DNA from: Lentinula raphanica
Lineage: Eukaryota; Basidiomycota; Agaricomycetes; Agaricales; Omphalotaceae
Assembly: GCA_027919835.1 (NCBI GenBank)
Contig: JANVFP010000001.1
Coordinates: 1,550,001-1,614,000, forward strand
Direction of reading: 5' to 3'
Length of the DNA stretch: 64,000 nt
Below the pieces are notes generated by a model. The model was not told the DNA's origin, did no database searches, and saw nothing but the letters and a program-made list of their open reading frames with translations. Shown one piece after another: positions 11,228 to 23,812 of the stretch. The position numbers and the translations under genes are program-made. The stretch's first letter is position 1. Each line of letters opens with the position of its first letter.

Positions 11228-11990
11228 AACACACATATAACAACAAGTTTTGGGGGCTTATGGGCGCTTATTTGATGTTTTTGAGTCGAAATTCATTAAT
11301 ACCTAACTCAATTATTTTTGTGAGGACTTTCTGTTGTGTCAGGATGTTGTATACATCATACTCCCCTGGATACAATTTGGAGAACTCAAAATTACAGCCT
11401 GTAGGGATGGCTATATCATGATCTTTTATGATTTAACAGTGTTTTAGGTAAATAACAATACATATGTCCATGTATTGCATAGATACCAAAGCTGTCTCAT
11501 GGGGAGAGCACTCCTACAGTGTACTAACAGTGCATGAACATGATCCAGATACTCACCATGACCATTGGACTCTGTAATATACATCTACATATTTCATGTA
11601 TACTGGTGATATGTATACTTGCATGTAACTACAGATGTCATACTCAATGACTCCCATTGTAAGTCTCTTGGCTTTATGACACAGAGTAAGCATAGAATAG
11701 GTTGTAGGATGGCTCCTTTCATTGCCCAGAAGGAGTTTGACTTCATAACATGGATGTATGGACTGTGATTTACACAAAACAGTGTAAAATCATAAAAGAT
11801 CATCATATATCCAGCTCTATAGACTGTATTTTTTGGTTCTCCAAATTGTATCTAGGAAGGTATGATATAAACAACATTCTGACACAATATAAAGGCCACA
11901 TAAAAATTATTGAGTGTGTTATCAATGATTTTTGACTCAAAAAACACCAAATAAGCGCCCATAAGCCCCCAAAACTCGTTGTTATATGTG
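11228..11990. repeat. core inverted repeat of A1
   Basis: Two arms of about 260 bp (11228-11490 and 11740-11990) in opposite orientation around a spacer of about 250 bp. The same core occurs in A2, B4 and, half-deleted, in B2. Each arm contains a short open frame ending at the arm edge (consensus ending near KIIECAINEF), discussed as a finding. Confidence 0.75.
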
Positions 11991-12347
11991 TGTTATAGTA
12001 TAACAATGTCCCATTATAGGTGTGTTATACTTACTGATGAAGTGTGTTCAGTGTGATAAGTATAATGAGTGATTACACTACTCCAAGTTTTTCACTGTGA
12101 AGTGTGTTATATTGATTGATGAAGTGTATTAAGTATAATACACATGAGCACTGTTCCGACTTTTTTCATTGTAAAGTGTGTTGAGTATGATATACATTAG
12201 TATTGTTCCGAGACTTTTCATTGTTAAGTGTATTATGTGTTTTAAGTATAATACACATGAACACTGTTTTGAGGTTTTTCATTGCTGAGTGTGTTAAGTG
12301 TATTGAGTATAATATACATTACTACTGTTCTGAGTTTTTTCATTGTA

Positions 12348-13021
12348 AGGACGTAGCCTACAAAAATATATTCAGGTTTTGTGCCCAGTTTCTCTGACTA
12401 GCTAACCTTTGCTCTCATACGTGAGGAGTAAAGGCTTTGTAAGCCGGGCGGTCTTCGAAAGTGGTTGTGAAATTCTCATCTCGTTAGGCCCGATATCTTG
12501 TTCAGTTGATAAAGTCTCAGCTAGATTTGAATCGAAGGTAGACTCCTATCGTGGAGATACAGAGGGCTTGGTTCTCGGTTGTTCCAAGTGAGCGTTCAGA
12601 GTTTCGGTGGCTCTGTTCAAGCAGACGTGTGGTGATCGGTGATCCATACGAGCTGTGAAGGTTTTCTGTGATCGGTGATCAGTAGATCTTCAACCTGGTT
12701 CTGATAGTATTTGTGTGGTCATAAAGTCTGATCTATACGAGTTCTCTCGTTCCTTGTAAACCCTTTGAGTGGATCACTCACCCCCTTCGAGTCCAGATCA
12801 AAAGATCTGTACTTCCGTGTCACTTCGCTCTGTTGACCTGTATTGCGGATCCAGTAGATCTTTTAAGACTACCAGTTCGTTCTAAGGTATAAGATCGTGC
12901 GGAATCTCTGACAACGCCCCACACTTCGCTTAAATACATTTGACAAACGACATAAGAAGTATATTGGTGATCAGTGTTCAGTGATAAAGTCACTAGGTCA
13001 TTAGATCTATCCAACGAAGCA
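12348..13021. other. no gene seen
   Basis: Unique-looking DNA with a few GATCGGTGATC-like words (12630-12700). No coding or repeat structure I can support. It may hold the 3' end or terminal repeat of the adjacent transposon. Confidence 0.4.
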
Positions 13022-16000
13022 TTAAATTGCACCCTTCATATCCTCGTTAGCGTCAACAAGCACAACACTGGCCAAATTATTTGGACCACCAGCATCAGCC
13101 AGCTGGATGATCTCTACAACTCTAGCGACTATAGGCCTAGACGAAGGCCTCCCGGTCTCACCGGCAACGAGTACAAAGTCACCAACAGAATATCTTTCAT
13201 GATCAGCAGCTACTGCCGAACTGAAAAGGTTGAACTGCTTGGATGTGGGATCAACATTTCCCATACAATCTGGGAAATACTCGAAGCATTTTAGAGAATG
13301 AGAACGACAGTTACGGATAGTTTTGGAGGTAACGACACATTGGCCTTGCGAGAATATCCATCGCATGAGGAACTAGACAATCCAGAACATGTGAAAGACT
13401 CACCTGCAGGCTCTTGCATCACACGATTGATGTTTAGACCAAACGCATCAGCAACGGGAGATTTCCCAGATGCTCTTGGGCGTATCAGCGCCAACGGTCC
13501 TGGTCCAGCAGTTATCCAGTCCTTTGTCTCGTCACTGAAGTACTCCACTCCACTACATCCATCGAACAACTCCGGCCGAAGAAAGACCCCTTTGCTAAGT
13601 AGATGTCGATTCCGATTACACCGCGCAAATCCCTGCGCTATGTCTCGAGAAGGTGCCTGATGGTTGGAATGAACACTATGATCTCGGATAACTGCATTGA
13701 ACGACTCAAATCCTTCAGTTGCATACAGGATAGCTGGACCGAAGCGGCGGATGTGCATTGGTAGGTGGATGAGAATGTGAAACTTTGGTTTATTGAACCA
13801 TCGAGGTGTCCATGCGGCTGCAGAATGTAGAAATCTCTTGATTGCTTGCTCAAGAGTAGACTGTTGATGGTTCAACATGGAAGCACTACACAGAATGCTG
13901 ATGACTTACCAAGTATGTCTCAAGGTCTTCGATCACCGGCTGCCAGACCAAGGGAATCAAAGCGGAAAGAGCAAGCCACGACTCATAGCAGGGCTTGGGT
14001 AAGAGGTCATAGAGCACGAATGGTGCGACTTGAGCAATTACACGAAAGCTGGCCCCAGTCAGTGAGCGACCATACTTGACATAGGTTTCCCCTGACAGAG
14101 CTGATATTCCCAATGCCGAAACATCTAGCGATGAGAGTCGATGGGTCAGCTTGGTCTTATCAGCATCTGAAAGTCTTGTAAGAGCGTCGCGCCAGTAATA
14201 CTTCACGAAGCCAAGTAGAACAACATGAAGGATCTCAACAGGAGTATCACAATGAGGGTCAAGACCTGTGCGCGTTGATCAGGAGGACGATTGAAGTTAT
14301 TGTTGAAGCAAATGAATGAAGTACCTTTGATGCGCCATACTGGACTATATATATTTTGAGGAAGTTCCTTGAGAACATAGTCATCAACCTTCTGCTGTTT
14401 CTCTTGACGTGTTGTGCCCGGAGGAAGTTTTGATATGAAAGAAAACACTTTCTGGCGGAAATGTTCAAGGAAGGTATCTTTTGTACCAGACTGTGTGACC
14501 ATTTTTGCCGCCTCAGTTTTACCGCTGATCTTGGTCGATGTTGTGAATATTGACTTGAGCTGATCCACTGATTCCTTCTTGTGACGTAGATCATGTTTCT
14601 AATACAAGTCAGTGCGTCTTCATCATCAGAAAGCAATCAATAACACACCTTGAGAAATCGTCGTGCACGCTCACATAATTCTGATAACGTTTCTTGACGT
14701 CGATGACGTTTACCACCCACAGAGCCATCAGAACTAACATCTGAATGTGTCGACCCAGTTTCCTGATTCACAGTCCTCGGCGGCAAAGCACCCTCGTCTT
14801 CAGCATCGCGTCCCTTGACCCAACAACAACGGCAGAAGTATTTGCCAGCTAGCCCTACATGGCAGGCAAATTCACTTTGCATGGGGTTGTCACCGAGCAT
14901 GGCGAGGACTGCGGGAATGATGAGGACCATTTCTTGTGCTTCAATATCCCACGCCCAAATTCCATCACGTTGGGTAACACTACAAGCCAGTCAGAACGGC
15001 CAAAATCCAGGCAAATGAAGGACATACTCAAGCTGTTGTACCAGACCATCAAGCATTTCAAGAGGCGGGGCAAGATTGGAAGTTGAAAGGAAATGAATGT
15101 TGTTCTGTTGGTGTACATGTTCACGCGGAAGCCCGGCAGCAGTAAAGAGGAAGGAGTTATGCTTGTTCCACTTCTTCGAGACATTTCCTGACGTATCGTC
15201 GCAGTATAGCCACATAGCGAACGTGAGTACTCGGTGACCTTTTCCTTGGACGCGCCATCGATTTTGGAAGCCGTGAGCGATGTCCGTGTATGTCCATTCA
15301 CTAAGCTCGTTGTCAGTGGGCTGTTTCAAGATGCCTAGAAGAGGATAACATCAGTGACGATTGTGGATCTAGACAACTGAACACACCAAGCAGGCAGCGA
15401 GGGTCATATAAACGATCCTCTTCATATTGCTCAACCAGGCGCGGAAATGATACCAGCAGTGAGGTTGCAGGAAATTGAACTTGGTCCCATTGACGGACCA
15501 CATATCCGTGATTTTGGTGATCTAACTGGAGTTTCCAAGCCATGCCATGGAATTCGGTTATGGATTGTGGTCCTGAGCGGCACGTGAACCATCGATACGG
15601 AAGGACTAGTTCTCCATTATCTAGCTGCGCGATCTCGTATGTGTAAAAGTCCTGATTGCCATTCCGTACCATTGGCGTGGATAGGTCAGGATGGAGGTCT
15701 CGCCATGCTTCAGCCTGCCAAGCATGTTCAAGTCTGGCACCGCTATCTTCATGGTAGTGATGAATGTGCAGTCGGACACGGGGGTTAGCCATTTCCTACT
15801 TGTCATGTAAGCAAAGGAAAATGCAATCAAGGGTTCATACCTGGCGGATTATGCCTGCAAGATCATTCATATAATATATATGGCCAAGGGCACCTTCATA
15901 ACGTGAAGTATGGATACCGCAAAGTGACTGAAGGTATCTGTCAACACTCTTCATCACGTCAACTGACGGTACGTTGTCAATTCCAAAAGCGCTAAGTGCC

Positions 16001-17061
16001 CAGTTGATGATCTCCATCTGGGCATCAGAAAAGATACTCCGGGGCAAGTGTCGAAACAAGTCAAGGATACACGCCTGGGTGAATTGTGAGAGACGGAACA
16101 GAGAATGCCCAAGAACGAGACCCACTGCTTTATCAGCCCATGGAAACCAGTCAGGGTCTGCTGCAGATGAACGAGCGCGTCGTTGACCGAACTTCAAAAA
16201 GTCTTCCTCGGGTTCATCTATGTATGATGTTAATTATTTTTTCAAGCGACCAAAGTAACCATACCTAATTCAAATAAATTTTGTTCGGTCGGCTCACCAT
16301 CTGAGCTTCCAGAGTCCTCGTTGTCCTCGTTGTCCAGAAAATATCTCTCAAGTTCTTCCGCAAGTCGACCAATGCCTAAATCAACTACGGATGGCTGAAG
16401 TTGACTAACGTCTGTGTCTTCCATGGTAATCGTGTACTGGGAGGTCTCTCCGGGTTCAAGTGGGGGTGAATACGAAGCTGCATTGGATTCACCCATATCG
16501 ATATCAGAGTCATCATGGTAAGCATGTAACGGCGATGGACTACGGCGGTGTAATTCTCCAAGAAGATCCATAAGTGGCTCGCGGACAAGAGCACTAGCTC
16601 TGGAGTTGGACTGAAGTGGATTTGGTGGTTGCTCAGAGTCTAGACGTTGTTGCCAATGGGATAAAGCAAGTTTGTGTGAATGAGAATGCTCGTGTTTCCT
16701 AGCATTGAAGCCAACATGCCACCGGCCATCGTCGCAAGCAATACACGTCCAGCGTTTGCGATTCTCACCGGTACCAGGTCGCCATACTGTATGTAGTATA
16801 GACAGTCAGATTGAATCCATTTATGAACCCCAAGTTATCAAACTCGCACCATGGGCATCTGCAAAAGATGTGATTGTAGAGCGAGATGACATTAGGCAGG
16901 TATATAAGACAAGTCAATGGATCACAGTCAAAGGGGCACCAGTTCTTGCACACTCTGATACTGCACGTGCCAAATTCCAGATTCCTTCCACTCGCCCTCT
17001 CCAAGACTAGCAATTCCCAAAATTCAAAGCACACCTGAAAAAGTTGCATGAGGTTAAACAT
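13022..17061 (-). CDS. CACTA/Plavaka-like transposase, multi-exon
   Basis: Read on the minus strand, consistent exons run from an N-terminal Cys/His finger (about 16640-16790; WTCIACDDGRWHVGF then H...H..H) through acidic sequence (16270-16571), a conserved block (16197-15835, PDWFPWADKAV, YEGALGHIYYMNDL), then MANPRVRLHIHHYHEDSG (15792-15390). Next come AMWLYCDDTSGN..KKWN (15240-15170), PPLEMLDGL (15060) and LGDNPMQSEFACHVG..FCRCCWVKG (14900-14810). A C-terminal half follows with GFESFNAVIRDHSVHSNH (about 13720) and a small domain near 13030-13300 (YSVGDFVLVAGETG). The acidic residues in CDDT, LGDNP and FESFN are candidate catalytic DDE residues, like CACTA-type transposases; this is inference. 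Introns of about 45-60 bp join blocks in frame at 16198-16250, 15792-15835, 15330-15390 and 14960-15010. Exact ends of the first and last exons are uncertain; no obvious inactivating mutation was noticed. Confidence 0.6.
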
Positions 17062-17700
17062 TATCAGGCAGTAGAATGTCTTGAGCTCACAGATGAAGAG
17101 GATTTAAACATCTGCCTTCTCTCGCTCATACCGAGCGTATGAATGACTAATCCCATCGTAGTATTTGACACATGCTATAAATCGAACAATGAGTACTGAC
17201 TGCTACGTGGTACATAATCACGAAACTTACTGAGCCTGAGAGCCAAAGATCGCGCTGGAGGTGACAACAGCAATAGCCCCGAGTGCGATGAGCTTGATGG
17301 AGGAGTGGCAATTCATAGAATAGCAGAGCATATAGAGACAAAGGCATATGGTGAACGACGAGGATTTCCGAATCGACCTCGGTGAATGTTTGCTCCGATG
17401 TGGCGAAGTCTTATGATCTCTGTGAAGCAATACAGGAAGATGTCAAAGGAAAAACACCGCCCAGTGGTGAAGAGCAACTGACCGACGAATTGTTAAGCTT
17501 CCTTTGGGGGTGGCGTGAAGTACTTCTTACTTGTGACGCACTAGCCGGCAACGAGAAATGACGGTTCCATTATTGTCGTCGTCGCCAGTCCCTGACGACG
17601 TTGAGTTGGAGATTGGGGTAGCTCCAGACGCGACCAATGAAGCATAATCCCGGTACGCAGATTGAAGAAACAGTACGAAGGCCTGGCCTCCCGGACTCGC
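17062..17700. other. no gene seen
   Basis: Intergenic DNA between the minus-strand transposase and the next repeats; short frames only and no recognised motif. Confidence 0.4.
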
Positions 17701-17874
17701 CGAGTTTGCCGCATAGGTGTGTTGAAGGTGTTGCGAAGCCAGTCATTTGAGTCTATGCTGTTTTGGATCAACGTGAAGGCTTTGTCGCGAGTTTGCCGCA
17801 TAGGTGTGTTGAAGGTGTTGCGAAGCCAGTGGTTTGAGTCTATGCTGTTTTGGATCAACGTGAAGGCTTTGTCG
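17701..17874. repeat. 87-bp tandem duplication
   Basis: Two head-to-tail copies (17701-17787 and 17788-17874) starting CGAGTTTGCCGCATAGG and differing at two bases. The period is 29 codons, so open frames on both strands pass through; whether any is translated is unclear. Confidence 0.85.
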
Positions 17875-18400
17875 GCCTATGGTATCGAGGAAGTATCTTT
17901 CGTATACACCGCCATCCTGTATGTCACAGAAGCGAAGAGGGCTGTCTCGGACGAATCTGCAAACGAGCTAGGATCGTTGATGGTTATGAGCAGTGTGCCA
18001 TTGTCGGCCTTTATGGGAAACGAGGTGAGATGTCATATACATCATAATCTTTCATTTTCCTACCTGATACTGCCAAGCGGTGGATATGATCTCTTGAATC
18101 TACTGTGCCAAGTTGTAACTTGAATCTTCGAAATCACTAGCCACGGGTGAATGAACAAACGATGTTAGGTGGTCTTGTTAGCGAATATAGTATGTCCAGA
18201 GGGGCCCAGATATTCGGAAGGACGGCATGCACATTTTCGAGTACGCTAGCTGCTCAACACGCTAGAAGAAAGAAATTCTTCAGTGACAAACTAGAATTAA
18301 TAGATGCTGTTCACGTACCGATACCGGCGACAGAATATCCAGCTCTTCGCCGTTGGAATCTTCAATCGATATGTTGAAAGTATAGTAAGAAAGTCGAAGG

Positions 18401-18714
18401 GACAGCCGCGAGCCTCAGCTGTGGCAGCTGAGGCTACAGCAAAGCTCTTCTGTAACCCGCGAGCTTCCACAGGCTTGTAGAAACTGCAGCTAACATTACA
18501 GGGAAGTGGCGAGGAAAGACTGGTTCAAAGACAAACCAGCTTTTGATGCCTTGTCGTTCACCGCTAGGATGGATATATTGAGGAAAGTGGAGAGGGACAA
18601 GCCGCGAGCCTCAGCTACACAGCTGAGGCTACAGCAAAACTCTTCTGTAACCCGCGAGCTTCTACAAGTAGAGGGTCATAGAAGCTGCAGCTAAAGTTAC
18701 AGGGAAGTGGCGAA
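18401..18714. repeat. pair of ~115-bp hairpin-rich repeats
   Basis: Copies at about 18401-18514 and 18595-18714 share CCGCGAGCCTCAGCT, AGCTGAGGCTACAGCAAA, TCTTCTGTAACCCGCGAGCT, CTGCAGCTAA and TACAGGGAAGTGGCGA. Each contains a near-perfect palindrome (GCCTCAGCT..AGCTGAGGC). They look like a short structured repeat or a MITE fragment. Confidence 0.65.
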
Positions 18715-19142
18715 GAACTTACTTGGAAAGACTGGTCCAGAGAAAAATCAACGATGGATTCAACAAACAAAGGAAGCAAAAGTTACCCACGCTAGTGTGC
18801 TCAGTGGATCACCGTCATCTTTCAGCTCTTTTTCGGCTTCCAGTTCTTCACCAAAGTCTTTAGGAAGGGTTGGGTGCATCGATATCCAACTCGATCACTG
18901 GTCATTGAATGTCGAATTTGTTCCGCGGAAGCAATTTGCTAGTACCGCGTCACCACACACACCTTGGTTCAACCTTCAACTTATACTGCAGATCCAGACG
19001 TGGAAATCGCATGAGTCTCCGAATTTGTTTTGTCTCTCAAATCTTGGACTTCTCGCTCTCAGCTCGATCCTATTGATTTAACAAGGCCTTTGACATTATC
19101 CTCTTTCTGCTTTCTCCCGAGTCCCGACACTATTATGAGCAA

Positions 19143-21713
19143 TGGACGATGCTCAAACAAACTCGAATTCGACTACCGATACTCAGCCTGACGACGCAGG
19201 TAATTTGCATGCCCTACAGCTCAAGATCCATACACGCTCCAATCATCCTCATGTAAAGAGAATATGGGTGAACCATGCTGGGTGAATACATTTATCTGCG
19301 CAATGGTTCTGATATCTAACCAGACTGGTTCATACAGAGCTGTCAATCTCATGGGGCCCTCTATACATCTCATTGAGAGCTGGAACTCTCTAGTACGACT
19401 CAACTCCGACGACGAAGGATCTGCCTCCACCATTCGAGTGACTGGTCGGGTCAAGTCACAACACGTGTCACTGCCAGCGCTGAGTGATGCCATTCGTCAC
19501 AAGTTCTTCTCGTCCTTGACCAGGATGTCGTTCGAATTCACTGACCGCACAAGCTTGCCATCTATTGGTCCAAGACCTGCTCGTCGCGATACAGATCAGT
19601 ATGATACTGATGGCTACATCCCCAGACATACTCCATACACGCCAATGCAACATGATCCCAGATTTGTTGCGCGTGCTGATGCTTCGGCCAATTATCAAGA
19701 CCAAATTGGTGCTATCGAGCCCTCCATCAACCGCGATGCACTCTTTGGTGGCTCTGCTGGCTTTCACAAGCCGACAGGGTCATCTTCTCCATCTCTGAAT
19801 CATCGCTTGGATGTACCCACAGGAAGAGAACAAATCATAACACATAGTCGTTCATCCGCCACCGATACGTTCACTTCATCTTCTGCTGACGCGTTCACTC
19901 CATCTCGTACATCGACACCCTTCTTTGATCGTGCTCAACTGCGCCATGGACACAACGAGCACGACTCTTCTGGGGTGCCTCCATTGGAAATGCGTTCGCG
20001 TTCATCCACCGCCAATACGTTTACTCCATCTTCCACTGCCGACGCGTTCACTCCATCTCGTACATTGACACCCTTTGTTGATCGCGCTGAGCTGCACCAT
20101 GGACACGATTAACATAACTCTTCTGGGCGGCCTCCATCGGAAACGTCTTTGCGAAGATCCCACCTAGACTTTGGGTATACACCCTTGACTACTGGTACCG
20201 AAAGTGACAACTCAGTCGACGCCTCGAACTCCTTTCTCTCGGGCGATAGCAATCCTGTGAGCCAGTCAGATAGGCACTTGGGGGTGCAGCTCTCTTCCCA
20301 GGACAAAGATACCCTTTGTCGCTTTGCTGAAAAATTTGGACTCAACAATTCGCTGAAGAAGGAGCAAACGAATAGCTTGAAACGACACGTTGATGTACGT
20401 TCATGTTGTTTTTCTCTCGCGATTTCACTCTGATATGTTCTGCGCCAGTACAATGTAGATGGCAACATGGGTAGTGTCAAATCGTTCATTACGATTCATG
20501 GATCATTGTTTCAGTTCATGAATACAATGGAAACACAAACGATGGACCGCGAAGGCATCATGGAGCTCGTAGCGAATGCCAATCAAGAATCTAAGGCCAC
20601 TGTGGTTGTCACGAACAACATCAGGGTACGATGTCCTGCTAACGTTCTTCTTACAACAACACTGATCCTGATGTACAAAATCATCTCGTGCAGAAAATGA
20701 TCTTGCAGCTCTCGAAACAGCAAGTTATCAACCCTGCGCTGACTTCGTATACGACTTTGACGCATCATCTTATGGTGATTTCCCGTGGATTTCATTACAC
20801 ACTGCATACTCAAACACAGACTTTTTCCAGGAAATTGTTAAGAAGGATGCTAACAAGTACGAATGTGAGGCTCTCTTAGCAAAGCCACTTGGCGGTAAGG
20901 CCATTCGTACTGCATGCAATGATGCTGCAAAGTCAGTGCTACAGCAACTCCGTATGGCGGTAAGCTTTCAGGTCATACTCTTTACATTGGTATATTGATA
21001 ACTTTCCGTAGCTCATCAGTTCCTTGTGGGGCACGGAGAGTGGTGGGAAGAAGAAAAGGGTCAAGGATCCACTCACACTCGAAGTCTTCACTCACATGAT
21101 GATGGACAAATGGGCTGAAGGAGGGGTAGGATCGAGCCATGGTAGGGATTGCCAGATGCGATTCGCAATGATAGTAAGCTTGGCTTATCTTTTGCCATTA
21201 TCATGATTCATGATACTGATGTGTACTCAGCGTGTATGGTTACATGATTTGGGCAAAGAGCGGGCACTTGCCAGTACAGACGTTGAAGATACTCCCGGTG
21301 ATGACAATGAAAATGAGGGCAGTGATGATCCTACATCTTCTGGGCAAGCTAATCAAGATATGCCTTACAAACGAAGAAAGACCACTGTGGGAGGTAAGAC
21401 TGCGCACAAGAAAGCTTTCTGGTGGCTGTTCACGGAAGAGTTGACGAAGAAGATAGCTGCATGGGGGAACGATTTGCGGAAAGATGAATGGAAGCGGTAG
21501 GTGGTCATTGTGTATGCTGTATGCTGAACTGACTCTGTCACAAGGTATCTTGCTGACTGTGTTCAACGGGATTGGATGCTTTATGGGAAGGGGCAGCAAG
21601 GTCTTCTGCCTGCTCTCAATATGGAGCTGGTTCGTGCTGCACCACCACTTCCAACGCCTGCGCAAATGGATTCTGCGGCTGATAATAGTGTTCTTGGCGA
21701 TGACGATCCTTAG
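19143..21713 (+). pseudogene. unknown multi-exon gene with an in-frame stop
   Basis: A likely start MDDAQTNSNSTTDTQPDD (19143) precedes an intron. The next exon, through about 20400, is Ser/Thr/Pro-rich with an internal repeat (HSRSSATDTFTSSS, then RSRSSTANTFTPSS). It carries an in-frame TAA at 20110-20112, after which the same frame continues (HNSSGRPPSETSLRRSHL). Later exons hold DKDTLCRFAEKFGLNNSLKKE, YNVDGNMGSVKSFITIHG, DFFQEIVKKDANKYECEALL, PLTLEVFTHMMMDKW, KRRKTTVGGKTAHKKAFWWL and finally YLADCVQRDWMLYGKG, ending at 21713. I do not recognise the family. Its place beside a divergent transposase suggests a transposon-associated gene. Some exon junctions (about 19200-19400, 20640-20830) are unresolved. 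The stop could also be spliced out or be a sequence error. Confidence 0.45.
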
Positions 21714-21932
21714 ATATCGGTATGGTTTGAGTTAAAACTTGATGTTCAGCAGGACGTGGATTCTTTCCATTCAAAGATAGCCTGTATACTTATAAAATTT
21801 AAATACATCTTTTTGTATCTGAACTTGACCAGTATGATCGTGAGATGAGTGAAGTACGACTTGGACTATGGTTTAGATGCATGCAGATTGAGAAAGTGAA
21901 TACACTAAATTTGAGAGCTAGAGACAGATTGA

Positions 21933-22640
21933 CTAGACGATAAGCTCCTCATCAGTATTTATATCGCCAATGTCAAAGTAACCAATCTCTGGATTTCGTG
22001 AAATTCTGTTCTTCAGTGCGTCTCGAACCAATAGAACCCTTCGCACTCGCAGTTCAAATTTCTCCTCTTCCGTAAGTATCTCCAACCTCCTCGAAACGTG
22101 CTCCCTTCTCGGTCTGCCATGGGCAGCATTGTCGCATAATTTCTGGATGGAATCGGCGTAAGCCTTGAGATCGAATCCAAATCCGACTGATGGCATGGAT
22201 GGTGGTACCGTGGGTTCGTGTTCAATAGATGCTTGTGCAGTGGATTTGGAGATGTATGCATTGAATAGGTCGCCGTATTCATCGTCCAATTTGTTGAATC
22301 TAGACTTGACCTTGTCCAGTTCATGTTCGAGCTCGGTATTGATTGCTTTCAGTGCAAGAGCTTGTGCGAGAAGAAATTCATTCTTTTCAGACAGAGATTC
22401 ATTTTTCTCTGACAGATGTACTCAGATCGTATATCCTGAAAGTGAATATATTCTGCTCACCTTGAGAACGCTCTAATTGGAGTGTAAGGTGCTCAATCTC
22501 AAGCTCCAAGTGGTATGTCGATTCAGGTTCAGATGAACTCTCACTTTCGATGGGGACTATTAGCGCGAGACAGGCCATTGCATAGAGAATACACACCGAA
22601 GCTCATTGGTCTCTGGCTGATAATCCATCGATCCCCAGAC
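21933..22640 (-). CDS. small coiled-coil protein, function unknown
   Basis: Minus-strand exons read through two short introns. First comes a possible start (MSVWGSMDYQPETNELR, 22640), then an acidic segment (PIESESSSEPESTYHLELEI), then a heptad-rich coiled coil (SEKNESLSEKNEFLL, ELEHELDKVKSRFNKLDDEY). It ends GYFDIGDINTDEELIV at 21933. The coiled coil suggests dimerisation. The first junction does not keep phase cleanly, so the start is uncertain. The gene converges with the plus-strand gene ending at 21713. Confidence 0.45.
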
Positions 22641-23812
22641 ACTCATTGTGGGTTGTTGAACAAGTCACTGCTGGAACGCGTCGCGTTCGAGTGATAAATG
22701 ATTGTGGGAAAAATCCACCGATATGTTTGGGAGTGTTGACGTTGAATGAATAATGACACAGCCACATGTTCAACTTTCATCTCACCGCCCTCAACAAGCC
22801 TTCGCGCCCGTTCGCTCAGGTCCTTTTTGGTGCTGTAACCGACAACTTGTTTATAGAGAACAACCTCGTATCTACTGAACCTCTCTTGCAAGGAATGTCA
22901 AGTAACTGCCTCAAGGCTCACAACTGGGCAACAGTCCTCAACGTCACTTCAAGTATTTCTTGCGATTGTTACTTCAAATACTCGCAATCCTTCAAGTACA
23001 GTCAACCTTTCAAGAATACGTCTACATGTCAAGCATTCATCGTGACTTCAAGCCTCATTTTCCTCAAACACTTCAATATGCTCAACTCATTCTCGCCAAG
23101 AGGCAAGTCATGCCTGAGCCTCAAGGAAAATCTACATTCCGAACAGCTCGATATCAAGTCTTGAGCTCTATACGCACCATATTGGTTGGAGTATCAAAAG
23201 TAACTCAAGATGCTGAGGGTTCGTTTCATCTCTTTCACATTATGTTGACTGTGTCTCTTATGTGCTCGTTGCAGGTATGGCGTACATGTCAATGGTGTGT
23301 TTTGGGTTCTTACACTGCTCTCATTCATGCTAACGTGTTCGCAGAGTTTCGATGGCGCTATCAAATTCTGTTTCGGTGTACATATACATGGTGTGTTCCA
23401 TGTTCTTCCACTGCTCTCATTCATTCTCACCCTCGCTTTTGCTTTCGCTTCGCAGAGGTTCTGGCATTATCATATGCTGTTGATATACTATGCTTGTACC
23501 TACCATGAATGGAAATGTATTTATTAATGTGCAATCAATGCTTTCTGAGCTTCGAAGTCTTTTTGCGATTGCATTCAATTATTATACATTTATCGAATAT
23601 CGGGAAGTAACGGAAAACAAATGGAAAGGAACGGAAAATGCACGCAGAAACCCCATGATATGGAAGTGGAATGCAAATCACTATGATATCAGAGAATATC
23701 TGCTATCGTCCTGTAAAAAAAAGCATTCTCGTTTGCTTTTTCAGCGGTTCTCATACCAGTTATATTTCAATAATTCTCAAACTGATATTTTTCCGATTTC
23801 GCTCCCTGGCTG
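22641..23812. other. no gene seen; local duplications
   Basis: Short repeats such as ACTTCAAGTA / TTCAAGTACAGTCAA (22945-23020). Around 23270-23435 there is an imperfect tandem duplication of about 100 bp, with GGTGTGTTTTGGGTTCTTAC then GGTGTGTTCCATGTTCTTCC, each followed by a CTGCTCTCATTCAT copy. Open frames are weak. Confidence 0.4.

Larger units (their letters stand above)
9714..12347. mobile_element. giant foldback element A1 (right arm truncated)
   Basis: The left terminus AGCTGTAGAAACTTTGCG resembles that of A2. From there the sequence parallels A2: the CTTCGCGAAG-type palindromes, an AATAATTCTTTTATTATT tract, an AATAAAAAAAAATACGCG tract, then arrays of AACACACTCAACAATGAAAA. The core (about 11228-11990) is an inverted repeat with edges GTTTTGGGGGCTTATGGGCG and its complement. 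The right arm repeats the array in reverse up to about 12347 and then stops, so roughly 1 kb of outer right arm is missing. No transposase is encoded. Confidence 0.75.

Noticed and set aside
22766..23508. Plus-strand frames of 130-180 residues
   Set aside because: Overlapping frames, no domain, and local repeats; insufficient support for a gene.
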